NCBI GenBank assembly: GCA_041200185.1 | Contig: CP165730.1 | Span: 1,262,213 to 1,326,212 of the forward strand | From: G041200185 sp041200185 | Lineage (GTDB): Bacteria > Pseudomonadota > Alphaproteobacteria > BNTO01 | Direction of reading: 5' to 3' | DNA: 64,000 nt | Shown here: one piece after another, positions 24,532 through 34,788 of the stretch | How the letters are laid out: each line of letters starts with the position of its first letter | Position numbering within the stretch: position 1 is the first letter of the stretch | Program-made: the position numbers and the translations under genes | The notes under the pieces: generated by a model | Told to the model about the DNA's origin: nothing | The model's database searches: none | What the model saw: the letters and a program-made list of their open reading frames with translations, nothing else

Positions 24532-26113
24532 ATTCACTTTCTTTTTTCAGCCAGGTTTTTAACGAGTAAGGCGCGCCTTCTTTATATTTCGCTTCTAGAC
24601 GCAGCTTTTGGTTTTGCTCGAATCGGAGTGAGCACGTTTCTATGGGAAATGTTACGTGACAAAAAGCCAAAAAATTTCGATAAGTCTGAGACATTTCTTT
24701 AAAACGGGCCTGTACACGAGGAGCGGCGACAAGGACTTCATGAGGCAAAATCTGGCTTCTATTCTCTTTCTTCTTCGGATTATTTTCCTCTACCTCAAGT
24801 TGCTTTTGCTGTTGAAAATCATTTACTTGTCTTAGCAGAGTTTGCACGCGCTGAGATGGCAGCAAATCGTTAATGAGGGCCATGACGGCAAGCATGAACG
24901 AATTTTCTTCATCAGACGACAGTTTCATTTTGAAGTCCGTTTTGACGATCTTTCCCTGGCTATCGACGGCACCTGACCGCTGCAGCTTGGTGAAAATGAC
25001 CCTTTCGGCGTGGCGAGAATTCCACACGGCACGAGGCCAGAAGCAAGCGGCGATGGTAACGAGAGAGAAAACTTGGAAAATTGCCTTTTGGGAAACAGGA
25101 CGACGCTTCCGCCAGACCAAGGTAGTCAAGAAAAAGGCTGTTGCCATCAGAACCTCCCAAAAGTCATGATCCGAAAGCAAGAACTTTATCCGCCATTTCT
25201 GCATATGAATGAGGACCATGTAGACAAAGGGCAGGATGCCAATATACGGCAGAATTGTCCGAAAAATCTCAAAAATTTTGTTTGCAAGAGGATCCTGCTC
25301 CTGGACCGACTTCGGAACGAAGGCGAGAGCAAACCACGTCAACCACGCAATGCTAAGACAGCCCGGAGTCCCGCTGCTAGGAGCCTGTTTCCAAAAACCA
25401 AAGATAGCCGCGTGAGTGAGGACAATGAGGCTCATCTGGAGAGAGGCCCACCCCAACGACAAGGCTGCCGAAAAAACTTTGCCCGGTTTGACGTTTCGTC
25501 CTTGCGGTGACATAAACCGGCAAGCCGTATACAAAGGGCAGAAAGTGCAAAGGAGGAAAATGAATAAAACTCGACATATCCAATCAGGCTTCATCTCTCC
25601 TGGGTCAAATAAACTCAGCAAAGGGGTGTAGAAAAACGAAAGAAGTGTAATTGCACCTGTTATCAGTCCGGCTTCCATCATAAATCTCAGTAAGCGAAAA
25701 GGGGCTAGTTCGTCGAAAGGTCGTGACCCATTAGGAGACCTCAACGCTACGCCGAAAAGGAGGGATAAAAGACTCCCCGTCATCCACCAGTTGTCATAGG
25801 CCAGAGGGGTTTGCCACGGACATAGCCCAAGCTTGAGACTTGCTACACCGATGTGGACTCCGTAAAAGAGAAGAGCAGCGCTTGACGACACGAAGATTTT
25901 CTTTCGTGTTGTTGAAGGTCTGCCGGTAAACGCCAGGAAAAGGATGGAGAAGAGAATAGCTAAATTCCAAACAAAAAGTGTTGGAACATCGGAACCAAAG
26001 AGAGCCAACAAGCTACCAGCTAACATGTACAAGAGAGCTGCCAGACGAAAAAGACTGTCTGTCCTGAAAAGCCGAAAGCCGACAGACAAAAGCTGTTTCA
26101 CGAAAGAAATCAC
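24497..26113 (-). CDS. Polytopic membrane protein, DUF4153-like
   Basis: 538 aa with roughly ten hydrophobic segments in the first 370 residues (for example LAALLYMLAGSLLALFGS and LAILFSILFLAF), including the LPYIGILPFVYMVLIHMQKW stretch that resembles DUF4153 proteins. A cytosolic or periplasmic C-terminal domain of about 170 residues is rich in Lys, Glu and Gln, starting after the segment FWPRAVWNSRHAERVIFTKL. No transport or enzyme motif is visible. The family assignment is by general resemblance only. Confidence 0.55.
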   Translation of the reverse strand: MISFVKQLLSVGFRLFRTDSLFRLAALLYMLAGSLLALFGSDVPTLFVWNLAILFSILFLAFTGRPSTTRKKIFVSSSAALLFYGVHIGVASLKLGLCPWQTPLAYDNWWMTGSLLSLLFGVALRSPNGSRPFDELAPFRLLRFMMEAGLITGAITLLSFFYTPLLSLFDPGEMKPDWICRVLFIFLLCTFCPLYTACRFMSPQGRNVKPGKVFSAALSLGWASLQMSLIVLTHAAIFGFWKQAPSSGTPGCLSIAWLTWFALAFVPKSVQEQDPLANKIFEIFRTILPYIGILPFVYMVLIHMQKWRIKFLLSDHDFWEVLMATAFFLTTLVWRKRRPVSQKAIFQVFSLVTIAACFWPRAVWNSRHAERVIFTKLQRSGAVDSQGKIVKTDFKMKLSSDEENSFMLAVMALINDLLPSQRVQTLLRQVNDFQQQKQLEVEENNPKKKENRSQILPHEVLVAAPRVQARFKEMSQTYRNFLAFCHVTFPIETCSLRFEQNQKLRLEAKYKEGAPYSLKTWLKKESEFKRLQGKEAFE

Positions 26114-26218
26114 GGCAAACCTCTATTAGAGATGAGCAAGCACCTATGAAGCAATTCTATACTAGACATCAAAAAAGAGAGAAAATTTTTTGAGATGGAT
26201 TTGCAACTCCTCCTTCAT

Positions 26219-28075
26219 CTATTCTTTCAGCAATCCTTCTTCTTTACATAGCTTTTCTAATTCATCAAATCGTTGCTCTACACGCGAAAGAATTTCTTCC
26301 CAAAAAGCTGGCGAGCGCAAATCAAAGCCAAACATCTTTGCCGCTTCTTCGCAGTTAATGGTTCCACCACGAGCCAAAAATTTCTCGAAAGTCATTTGAA
26401 ACGTCACGGGATCCTTCTCATAGGCGCAGTAGAGGGCTTCCACAAATAGGCGCCCGAAAACGTAGGAGTAAACGTAGAACGGCTGCGAAAAGAAATGAGA
26501 CACCACCATCCAGTAATTGTCGACATAAGACGGTATACTTTCCCCTTTGAACTCAGCGTAAATCTCTCTCCAAATCTTATTGAGATCTTCTGTTTGAAGT
26601 TCACCGACTCCTCTTTTAGCATGTGCTCTTTGTTCAAATTCAAAGAGGGCCGCCTGAAACATAACGGTACCTATAAAATTCTCGAGGCTCCCGTACAAAT
26701 GCCGAATTTTCTCCCTATTGTTAGCTGCCTTCGCGATGAGGAATGCATAGGTGAGCTTCTCAGCAAAGGTTGACGCTGTTTCGGATAAAGCTGCTGCCGG
26801 TCTTGAAAGCAACTGACCTACGCCTCGAGATAGGTATTGGTGCACGCCGTGTCCCAACTCGTGAGCCACACTTAACACATCTCTTTGTGAACCCATGAAA
26901 TTCAAGAGGATATAGGGGTGAACATCGACACTTGTTGGGTGAGAGAAACAGCCCGAAGCTTTACCATCCTTCGGATAAACGTCAATCCAGCCTTCAGAAA
27001 TAAACTGTTTGGCGAGTCTCTCAAAGGTTGGTGAAAACTGGCTGTAGACCTCCATTACCTGGTTGATAGCTTCTGAATAGGATAAAGGAACTGAGCGATA
27101 CAAAATCTGACGATGTCTTTTTTCCCGCGTTAGGTGCGCCTCAAGCTTGTAGTAACGGTGAGAAATCCTTGAGTAGTAGCGTTTTACTGTGGCCATCATG
27201 ATTTTCACAACTTCCGGGTCAACATCATCACTGAGTAATCGAGATTCCTCAGGCGCCTTGAAGTGCCGAAGGTCGTCTTGGATTTGATGATTCAATAGAA
27301 TATTATTGTAAATACTTGTAAGGATAAGGTCGTGTTTGGAGAGGCCTTTTGACAGAGCTTCGAGGGCCGCACGACGTTTCTTGAACGGTTTGTCCTCCAT
27401 ATGCTGACGATGGATATAAGGTAGTTTTCTTTTGGATCCGTTCAACTTAAAGTCCATTTGAGCCATGAGTTCATTGTATAGCTTCGGCCAAGGCTCTTCC
27501 GTTACAATGCTCGTTTTAGCTAAAATATGCTCCTCAGGTGCAGACAAAACATGGCTTCGATTTCTGAACAAATTCTCAATCCAAACACGATAGTGAGCAA
27601 GTCGAGGATCCATCTTCATTCTTGCCTGAAGAGCTGTATAGGAGAGCTTAAGGCACTCTATAGGCAAAAAGGAGTCTAATGCCGCAACTTGTGTCCATAT
27701 TTCTAGCGTTTTTTGATAAAGCGCCGAGATCTTTGCATCATTAAGGTGGGTTTTGTGCCTCAGAAAAGCATAAGCCTCGACTCGATGCCCAATCTGCATA
27801 AAGTCCTCATACGCCTTTAAGGCCTCTGCCAAATTTTCAACGGTAGTATGCCCTTTGTATTTGTCAGAGAATACCTGAGCTTTTTTGCCAAAAAGACGGA
27901 GATCGTTCTGAAATTCTGGCGACTGGTCTGAGGTATAAAGATCCTTCAAATTCCACTCAGTAGGGACTTGAGGTTTTTCCCTTGCTACTTCTGTTGGATC
28001 ATCTTTTTGGACACATCCCACAGTCATAAGTGCGGTCCATAGGCATAGTCCCCACCCTAATTCGTTTCTCAACAT
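26219..28075 (-). CDS. pepF: Oligoendopeptidase F-like M3 peptidase with lipoprotein signal
   Basis: M3B-family zinc oligopeptidase that degrades short peptides. The HExGH motif occurs in SVAHELGHGVHQYLS with the downstream Glu in LSETASTFAEKL; EWNLKDLYTS near the mature N-terminus is the usual PepF opening. The start at MLRNELGW follows AAGGAGG with 5 nt spacing and creates a lipoprotein signal ending LMTVGC, with Cys followed by VQKDDP. PepF is normally cytosolic, so an envelope-anchored version is unusual. A longer ORF start would bury the signal and lacks a good ribosome-binding site. Confidence 0.9.
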   Translation of the reverse strand: MLRNELGWGLCLWTALMTVGCVQKDDPTEVAREKPQVPTEWNLKDLYTSDQSPEFQNDLRLFGKKAQVFSDKYKGHTTVENLAEALKAYEDFMQIGHRVEAYAFLRHKTHLNDAKISALYQKTLEIWTQVAALDSFLPIECLKLSYTALQARMKMDPRLAHYRVWIENLFRNRSHVLSAPEEHILAKTSIVTEEPWPKLYNELMAQMDFKLNGSKRKLPYIHRQHMEDKPFKKRRAALEALSKGLSKHDLILTSIYNNILLNHQIQDDLRHFKAPEESRLLSDDVDPEVVKIMMATVKRYYSRISHRYYKLEAHLTREKRHRQILYRSVPLSYSEAINQVMEVYSQFSPTFERLAKQFISEGWIDVYPKDGKASGCFSHPTSVDVHPYILLNFMGSQRDVLSVAHELGHGVHQYLSRGVGQLLSRPAAALSETASTFAEKLTYAFLIAKAANNREKIRHLYGSLENFIGTVMFQAALFEFEQRAHAKRGVGELQTEDLNKIWREIYAEFKGESIPSYVDNYWMVVSHFFSQPFYVYSYVFGRLFVEALYCAYEKDPVTFQMTFEKFLARGGTINCEEAAKMFGFDLRSPAFWEEILSRVEQRFDELEKLCKEEGLLKE

Positions 28076-28180
28076 AGAACCCTCCTTTGTCTCAAGACCC
28101 CAATCGACCCACTGGCGGAAGTTTAACACATCTGCCTTCAACTCGCGTGTGAGAATTTTTGGGTTTTGGTTTAATGGCAA

Positions 28181-29994
28181 GAATACGTCGAAACAAGGTC
28201 ACCTTTGTTGTGACTTCAAATAATTAACGACGTATTATAAAGCATTAAAAATAACAGCCATAATAAATATAAATATTAAACAAACTTCCCTAATACAAAG
28301 TTTCCTCCAATAGGGTCTCTGTAGTTCATAATTATGACCATTATCGACGAATTATTTTACTAGAACAATTCGAGTTTTGGAAAAACTTTTTCCAATCTCC
28401 ACCTCAGAGCCTGAGTCTAGTTGTACCTACTGAGATAAGAAAGTTATTCTTTTTACGACACCTAATTTGTTGGTAAATAATTGAGAGGCTTAACAAGCTT
28501 TAAAACATTATTGTAATTTAGTGAAGTAGCTTGTTTTTCATTTTGCGCCATTTGGAGCGATACATGTGAAGTTTGGTAACAATTCTTATCGGATTTTTGC
28601 ATGCACTCACCGATTTTGCTCGTGGGATTGTTCGGAATTTTTTGCTAAAAATTTTTCGAAATGTATTACAAGCGCAGTAGAAGTTTTTGCAGACGCAGAC
28701 AATGACGATAAGTTTCTTAAATTCTTGTAAGGTTATAAGGACCTGCCATCTCTTGGTGTAGCTTAAAAATCCCAAGAATTGGCTGAAAAGACGTCAGAGC
28801 GAAGAACTTAATGATTTTTCCACTTTCCTCCAAGATTGTGACGTAAGTACCGTCGCACAGTGAGAACTTGAAAAAGATGGTAGCCACTCGAAGCTTTTGG
28901 AAAATATCAACCCACTGTCTTCGCCCTTCCCCGTTCTACTCTGTTTCCACCATAAAAGACTTTGATTGTGTCTGTTTTTTGATAAGAGGAAATTTTGAAT
29001 GCATGCATCAAGAGCAGCAAAAAAATAAAAACGTTTATATAGGATCGTCCGTGTTCTGCCCTGATCATCTCGCCCACCAATACCTCCATTAAGTGATGAG
29101 GGATAAGGAAGTCCGCTTGCCAGCTCCTCACAACGCGTATTTAGGACCAGAAGACAGTAGTGTGTTCGATCCTTTTCTACAGCGATTGTCCTAGAAATAT
29201 CGATTACTTCCGGGATAAACTCTACGAGAGTAAAATGTTATTAAGCAAAGATAAGACTGTAGACACAATTGTTTATATTTTTTTATCATTCATTTGATTA
29301 ATTGACGTCAATAATACTTACAGGCATACCCTGACGATGTCTGTACTTCTTAACCTTATTGGCCTTGCATCTGTTACAATCTGAGGTCTTTTTTGTTTCC
29401 AAGACCTTTATTCAACTATTGAGTAGAAAATAACTTACTTATATTCTACCATATATTTCGTATCGGATGTATAAATTTCTAAGAGACTTTATTCCACATT
29501 CTTTTAAACTCCCACTCCACCAACAATTATCTTCCCCACCCACTAACGAAATCAATTACCGGATAAGTGCAGGAAGCGGTGTAATTCACCGGAATATGGA
29601 TTGTAGAATACACTAGGTTAAACATAAAGAAATTCTTTCCACATCTACAAAGTAAAATCGACTCTGTGCAAGTTTTTGTAGATTCCTGTGCCGCGAACGC
29701 ATTAAAATTGGCTGAGACAACCGAGCAAATATGGAGAGTGCCCTTTCGCCCTATACGGAAAAACCTCTGCGAGACTTGCAACAAGTGTATGCATCATTCC
29801 AACAACTCTGGGAGGGGGGGTAAGCAAATTGTTCCTGCCAGATAATTACTGTGAAAAAACGGTATGACAGTGTGTGATTGGCGTTTCATAGCCCATCCCA
29901 CTTTGCTACCTCCTGGTTCTAAATCAACACCACAAGAATAAGTAGCGACAGACGCAGTCTTCCACTCAAACTCTGCCGTACACTTGTTACGGCA
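28181..29994. other. 1.8-kb gene-free region
   Basis: AT-rich with only short, compositionally random ORFs on both strands. Bases near 29560-29600 resemble the IS5-like remnant at about 3860-3900 (shared GGAA, ATTCAC, GGAA-ATATG spacing), hinting at another dead element. Nothing else is recognised. Confidence 0.4.
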
Positions 29995-30474
29995 TTAACC
30001 AAGCATCATAACTCTCGCAATTTCTTTTCTGGCAAGGGTATCGGCACGCTCGTTTCCAGGATGCCCTGCATGACCTCGAACCCAGGTCCACGTAACTTTT
30101 TTCCTTTGACACAAGCCGTCGAGCTGGATCCACAGCTCTTGATTTTTGACGGGCTGATTTGAAGCGGTTTTCCAACCTTTTTTCTTCCATCCTGCCAGCC
30201 ACTGTTCCATCCCTTTTTGAACGTATTGGCTGTCTGTCATGATTTTAACGGAGACCGAATCAGGCAAAACAGCAAGAGCCTGAATCACCGCCGTAAGCTC
30301 CATTCGATTGTTGGTTGTCTGTGCCTGCCCTCCACTCAGTTCTGCACAACGAGTCATCTGAAAAAGGACGGTACCCCATCCCCCTGGGCCAGGATTTCCA
30401 CTACAGGCGCCATCGGAACACACAACAACCTCAGATGGACCGAGCTGAGAAAGAAATTCATCAAGAGTTAACAA
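29995..30474 (-). CDS. rnhA: Ribonuclease HI
   Basis: Degrades RNA in RNA-DNA hybrids, such as R-loops and Okazaki primers. The catalytic acidic residues are visible: Asp in VVCSDGACSGNPGPGGWG, Glu in NRMELTAVIQAL, Asp in IMTDSQYVQKGMEQW and the last Asp in GNERADTLARKE. 159 aa is normal. The start codon appears to be TTG with no strong ribosome-binding site, so expression may be low or the start slightly different. Confidence 0.95.
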   Translation of the reverse strand: MLTLDEFLSQLGPSEVVVCSDGACSGNPGPGGWGTVLFQMTRCAELSGGQAQTTNNRMELTAVIQALAVLPDSVSVKIMTDSQYVQKGMEQWLAGWKKKGWKTASNQPVKNQELWIQLDGLCQRKKVTWTWVRGHAGHPGNERADTLARKEIARVMMLG

Positions 30475-30640
30475 TGCGCTAGTACTTCCGAAAAGCTCTC
30501 TCCTCCTTTTAGCTCAAAAAAGCCAAGACGAAAAGGGAAGATAGTGAACTTTTTGCAAAAGCCAAAAAGTTAAAACTGAAGAACCCATGGCCTAAGAAAT
30601 ATACAACTTTCAGAAAAACGGCTTTCACAAGAGGAATTTA

Positions 30641-30664
30641 AGAAAAGGCCGCCAACCGACGGCC
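30641..30664 (-). terminator. Rho-independent terminator of the outer-membrane protein gene
   Basis: On the minus strand GGCCG and CGGCC form a 5-bp GC stem with loop TCGGTTGG, followed by TTTTCTT, about 30 nt past the stop codon. Confidence 0.65.
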
Positions 30665-30692
30665 CAGTGTGGTGAAGTTTGTTCGTACTCAA

Positions 30693-31616
30693 CTAAAATT
30701 TGTATCCTACCGATACACCGACCCGAATACCAACAGGTGACTTGACTCTCAGAGTTGCACCCTTAGATTGGATCGACTCGAAACTATATCCATTAAGAGT
30801 TTGCGTTGGCTTCGTGTTGTAATGTTTCTCATCCAACTTTTGCCCGAACCCCACAGGCACAGCGACCTCACCATCTAGGAATACACCCGAAGATAAGAAA
30901 TACCGAACGCCTACGCCAGGTGCAAGGCGGAGAAGTGTGATACTTGCCTTATCGCCGGCCTTAAGATCTTTAACCTCCTGTCCGTCAATTTTCGCTGGGG
31001 CTTTGTTATTGAGCGCACACAGGACCTGCTTCCCGGTGCTGGCCGTCGTAGTCTCCTTATTCTCAGTGTTTGACGAATTCGAAGCTTCGCTCGTTCCAGT
31101 AGTACCATCGCCCACGCAAACAACGTATTGCTCAATGGTTGTATAGGTTGCCTCGAATCCAACGAAAGCATATGCCAAGACATTTGGAGCAACCTTACCG
31201 CCCAACAGTAAGTGAGCGCCATAGGTAAACTTCGGCTTCGCCTCCAGCTCGTAATTGAGTTTAAAGTGAGACTTATTCTTCTCTGAGATACTCAAATCAG
31301 CAGATGCCTCAGTTGGATCTTTCTTTATCTTCGCCGTATCATAGAGGGCTACGACTTGGAACCCAACATAGAACCCCTTCGGGAACTCATAACCATAGCC
31401 GACACGTCCCCCGACGCAGAACCCAGCCTTGCTCTCATCGAATAGCTTACTCTGCGAGTCTTTATCGTCACTTTTGCCGCGGAAGTATTCATTTATTTGC
31501 GTATAAGTACCGCCAATAGTTGCAGCACCATAAAAACCCGTCGCGGACGGAGCAGCATGAATACCACCCACGAGTGCGCAACTTGCAGCGAGAAGACCCG
31601 CTCTCTTGAACATCAT
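30693..31616 (-). CDS. Outer-membrane beta-barrel protein (OmpA/Omp25/P44-like)
   Basis: 307 aa. FKRAGLLAASCALVGGIHAA is a signal peptide with likely cleavage after AHA or HAA. The mature protein has alternating amphipathic strands such as GFYGAATIGGTYTQI, GGRVGYGYEFPKGFYVGFQV and YAFVGFEATYT. It ends VGVSVGYKF, with the terminal Phe expected for BAM-dependent insertion. A Thr/Ser/Asn-rich loop around residues 165-195, flanked by two Cys (YVVCVGDG and QVLCALNN), could carry a disulfide. A strong AAGGAGGA precedes the start. Similar surface proteins in intracellular alphaproteobacteria face the host cell; the exact family is not determined. Confidence 0.8.
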   Translation of the reverse strand: MMFKRAGLLAASCALVGGIHAAPSATGFYGAATIGGTYTQINEYFRGKSDDKDSQSKLFDESKAGFCVGGRVGYGYEFPKGFYVGFQVVALYDTAKIKKDPTEASADLSISEKNKSHFKLNYELEAKPKFTYGAHLLLGGKVAPNVLAYAFVGFEATYTTIEQYVVCVGDGTTGTSEASNSSNTENKETTTASTGKQVLCALNNKAPAKIDGQEVKDLKAGDKASITLLRLAPGVGVRYFLSSGVFLDGEVAVPVGFGQKLDEKHYNTKPTQTLNGYSFESIQSKGATLRVKSPVGIRVGVSVGYKF

Positions 31617-31849
31617 AGTGTCCTCCTTCTAAAACCGCGCCCAGAGGTCCTGGACGCTCCATTGCCTTAATACCACTTTCATTAGTATCACAATGCTGTG
31701 ATCTGAAGAGCGAAGACGGGCGAATAGCGCGGGTGATTCCGCAACCATTGTTGCGCATCAACAACAGTTCCTTGCCCCAAAATTGGATAATGAGGACGAA
31801 AGACTCACTCCAGATTCTCTCTGAGATGATCCACAAGTAGCTGACCAAT

Positions 31850-32593
31850 AGGCCTAAAAATCGCTCTCCTGCCTTTCTTTTAGACGATGCATTATAACTT
31901 CGTAGTTATTTAAAAATATTTAACAAAAGAACTCAATATATATTTATTCTAATGTACTTAACTTAATGAAAACCGCTGAATTTTCCCTAAAAACTCTGAT
32001 AAAGACCTGTAAATAAGAATCACAAATACGATTCACTTACTTACTTAACTTTATGGCAAATCGTTATACAAAAATTTAATGAAATATAGCCTGAATGTTT
32101 TTATATTTTCTCATGAGGTCGCTAAAGAAATTTTGGACACTATCGTCACAGCGATGTTGACAAAGAAGCTAGTAGTGGCCTCGGTCGACAAAGTCGATCA
32201 ATTTGCACAAAAATGCCGGTGGATAAAGTTAGTCCCGATACGCGTTAGCTTATTTCTCAAGGTGCAAAGGAGCCTAATGCAAAGAAGTCAGAAATTGCAA
32301 TTGTGGGACCCGTCCCAAATGAAGCTTGGCCATGAGGTTAACGAGTAAGAAACCGAATCACACCCGCGAGGTTCTTGAAGTCTACAGTCACTCAATAAGC
32401 AGAGAGGCCTGCTACACCCCCCACAAAAATTGATCAATAGAGTTCGAATCTTCGCACTCATCAGCCAGGACAAAGAAAACATCACAAAGGAGCCCCTTGC
32501 TGGTAGACCCGGCCTTACGACTCACGACTTGCCCGATTTTCCTCACCCCCCACGCGAACATCCTCCACCTCCTCCCATGCCCACGACCCAACA
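31850..32593. other. Mostly non-coding intergenic region
   Basis: Contains one short plus-strand ORF with possible CutA resemblance (listed separately). The sequence near 32540-32590 is C-rich and unstructured. No other gene or terminator recognised. Confidence 0.4.
32079..32348 (+). pseudogene. Possible degenerate CutA-like ORF
   Basis: 89 aa. HEVAKEILDTIVTAMLTKKL, then VVASVDKVDQF, CRWIKLV and VSLFLKVQRS follow the order of CutA divalent-cation-tolerance proteins (EEAxxIAxxLVxxxLAACV, then SxYxWxGK, then ExxLxxKTxxS). Key CutA residues are missing and the C-terminal half does not fit. It could be a decayed gene or a chance resemblance. Confidence 0.3.
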
Positions 32594-32666
32594 TGGGCGC
32601 CAGAGGGATCGAACCTCTGACCTACTGATTAAGAGTCAGCCGCTCTACCAACTGAGCTAGGCGCCC
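32594..32666 (-). tRNA. tRNA-Lys (anticodon CTT)
   Basis: The acceptor stem GGGCGCC pairs with GGCGCCC. The anticodon loop CTCTTAA has anticodon CTT on a GCTGA/TCAGT stem, and the T arm contains GGTTCGATCC. Discriminator A is present, but CCA is not encoded, so it must be added after transcription. Confidence 0.96.
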
Positions 32667-32830
32667 AACGGTTAACAGTTAACATCCTTTTCCCTATTTT
32701 GTCAAACAGCCGGGAAAAAACGCAAGAAAATCAATTTTGTCCTTAAAAATCCTCAGGAGCTTTTCGGTTCGCATCTCGCACTAAGAAATCTCTGATAGAA
32801 TGGACTGTCGGTTGTGGAAAAGGAGGAGTT

Positions 32831-33919
32831 ATGGGATTGAAATGCGGAATTGTTGGATTGCCAAATGTTGGGAAGTCGACTCTTTTCAATGCCCTCACTC
32901 AGACATCGGCTGCGGAGGCGGCGAATTATCCTTTCTGTACAGTTGACCCTAATGTAGGTTGTGTTGGTGTTCCTGATGAGCGGTTGGCTGTCTTATCGAA
33001 GTTAGCTCACTCCAAGAAAGTTGTTCCTACTCAGGTCGAGTTTGTGGATATTGCAGGACTCGTCAAAGGAGCCAGTCAGGGCGAGGGACTTGGCAACCAA
33101 TTTCTTGGGCACATTCGCTCTACTGACGCTATTTTGCATGTATTAAGGTGTTTTGATGATGCTGATATTACGCATGTCAATGGAGGTGTCAATCCTCTAA
33201 GAGATTTGGAGACGATCGAAACGGAACTGATGATTGCTGATATGGAAAGTTTAGAACGTCGAATCGAGCGCATGGGTAAAAAAGTCCAAAATCTCTCCAG
33301 GGATATGCAAGAGAGTTATGCTTTGGCACAAGAAGCTTTGAAATCTCTGCAAGATGGCAAAACTCTTCGGCCCAAACGAGGTGCAAAAAGCCAGTTTTCT
33401 TCTCTGGAACTTTTGAGTGATAAGCCAGTCCTTCTCGTGTGTAATGTGAACGAGGATGATGTGGCACGAGGGAATGACTATACCCGTTTGGTTATGGAAT
33501 ATGCGGAGCAACACCAACTCGAAGTGGCCACCATTTCGGCAGCCATAGAGGCGGAAATATCGACTCTCGACGAGGAGGAACAGAAGGAATTTCTTCAAAC
33601 GCTAGGTATCCCCGAAAAAGGGTTGTCACAAGTCATCAGGAAAGCTTATCGTCTACTGGATCTTTCTACTTTCTTTACTGCAGGGCCTGAAGAAACGCGG
33701 GCTTGGTCCTTTCCAGTTGGTGCCCTAGCGCCTGATGCTGCTGCAGAAATTCATACAGATTTTAAGCGGGGTTTCATTTGTGCTGCAACCATTAGCTATG
33801 AAGACTATGTCCAATATGGAGGTGAGGCAGGTGCCAAGGCAGCTGGGAAATTGCGACTCGAAGGCAAAGAATACGTTGTGCAAGACGGGGACGTGATGCA
33901 CTTTCGTTTTAATGTATAG
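32831..33919 (+). CDS. ychF: Redox-regulated ATPase/GTPase YchF
   Basis: Obg-family P-loop NTPase linked to ribosomes and stress responses, with ATP preference in characterised members. G1 is GLPNVGKSTLFNALT, G3 is VDIAGLVKGASQGEGLGN, and the G4 position reads CNVNEDD, a non-canonical form expected in YchF. A coiled-coil insert lies near 130-185 and a TGS domain ends the protein (RKAYRLLDLSTFFTAGPEE to VQDGDVMHFRFNV). 362 aa is normal. AAGGAGGAG precedes the ATG. Confidence 0.97.
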   Translation: MGLKCGIVGLPNVGKSTLFNALTQTSAAEAANYPFCTVDPNVGCVGVPDERLAVLSKLAHSKKVVPTQVEFVDIAGLVKGASQGEGLGNQFLGHIRSTDAILHVLRCFDDADITHVNGGVNPLRDLETIETELMIADMESLERRIERMGKKVQNLSRDMQESYALAQEALKSLQDGKTLRPKRGAKSQFSSLELLSDKPVLLVCNVNEDDVARGNDYTRLVMEYAEQHQLEVATISAAIEAEISTLDEEEQKEFLQTLGIPEKGLSQVIRKAYRLLDLSTFFTAGPEETRAWSFPVGALAPDAAAEIHTDFKRGFICAATISYEDYVQYGGEAGAKAAGKLRLEGKEYVVQDGDVMHFRFNV

Positions 33920-34068
33920 ATGGGGGAATATCCTTTTTCGTCGGGTGATTCTATTTCCCTTATGATCATGCACATAGAGGGTAATACTCAGCGTTTTGTT
34001 GAAATGTTATTCCGCCAAGAGACTGATTTTGTTAGAATGACGCGGAGGGGTGTGGTAGAGATGTTTGT

Positions 34069-34761
34069 GTGCTTGAAAGTTTTTTTAGTATGCTGCGGGA
34101 GTCGCCGTCTCTTGCGTATGGGATAGTCCTTTTGGGAGCGATGGTGGAAGGAGAAACGGTTATTCTCTTGGCAAGCGCTTTGGCAGCAGCGGGCTACTTA
34201 TCCATCATGAAAGTTGGGTCCATTGCTTTTTGCAGTACGCTCTTAGTGGATCAGGTCCTGTTTTTCGTAGGTCATCATTTTTTTAAACACCCGGGCAGGC
34301 CGCTTTCAGAGCGATTCCCACGGCTATATCGACGCTCTAAACGAGCGGTTTTGTTGCTCAAAAAATACGATATTTGGTTTATTTTGCTCTTCCGTTTCGT
34401 TTACGGCATTCGCGCTGTGAGCCCTGTTGTTATCGGACTTTGCGGAAGCTCACCTCGTCGTTTTGTGCCGCTTAATTTTATCTCGGCGCTCATTTGGGCC
34501 AGCGTTAGCTGCTCTTTGGGGTATTGGCTTGGGGACTTTTTGTTCGATACTGCTACAGGATTAATTGTGAGTGGTCATATGCGTCGGCTGCAGTATGTCA
34601 TTGGCGGGGTGCTAGTTGTCGTCATAAGTTCCATCATCATAGCGAAACAACTGGCTTCCTATAGACGAAGAAAGAAGCTGATCATTCCCGGCGTCAACAA
34701 AGAAGAAACCAAACATGTTGAGAGCGATTTCTATAAATCGACCCACGAAGACAAGTCGTAA
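34069..34761 (+). CDS. DedA/VTT-domain membrane protein
   Basis: 230 aa inner-membrane protein of the DedA superfamily, members of which act as undecaprenyl-phosphate or phospholipid flippases. Family features include LGAMVEGETVILLASALAAA (motif with the conserved Glu), the FRFVYGIRAVSPVVIGLCG segment with its Arg-X3-Arg-like pattern, and four to five hydrophobic segments. The GTG start gives MLESFFSML. The C-terminal 35 residues are charged and cytosolic. It precedes rlmH by 27 nt. Confidence 0.88.
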   Translation: MLESFFSMLRESPSLAYGIVLLGAMVEGETVILLASALAAAGYLSIMKVGSIAFCSTLLVDQVLFFVGHHFFKHPGRPLSERFPRLYRRSKRAVLLLKKYDIWFILLFRFVYGIRAVSPVVIGLCGSSPRRFVPLNFISALIWASVSCSLGYWLGDFLFDTATGLIVSGHMRRLQYVIGGVLVVVISSIIIAKQLASYRRRKKLIIPGVNKEETKHVESDFYKSTHEDKS

Positions 34762-34788
34762 ATCTCATGACTCCTGAGGCTTCAAATC

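Noticed and set aside
28181..29994. Several 70-85 codon ORFs
   Set aside because: They overlap on both strands, have random composition, no ribosome-binding sites and no recognisable motifs.
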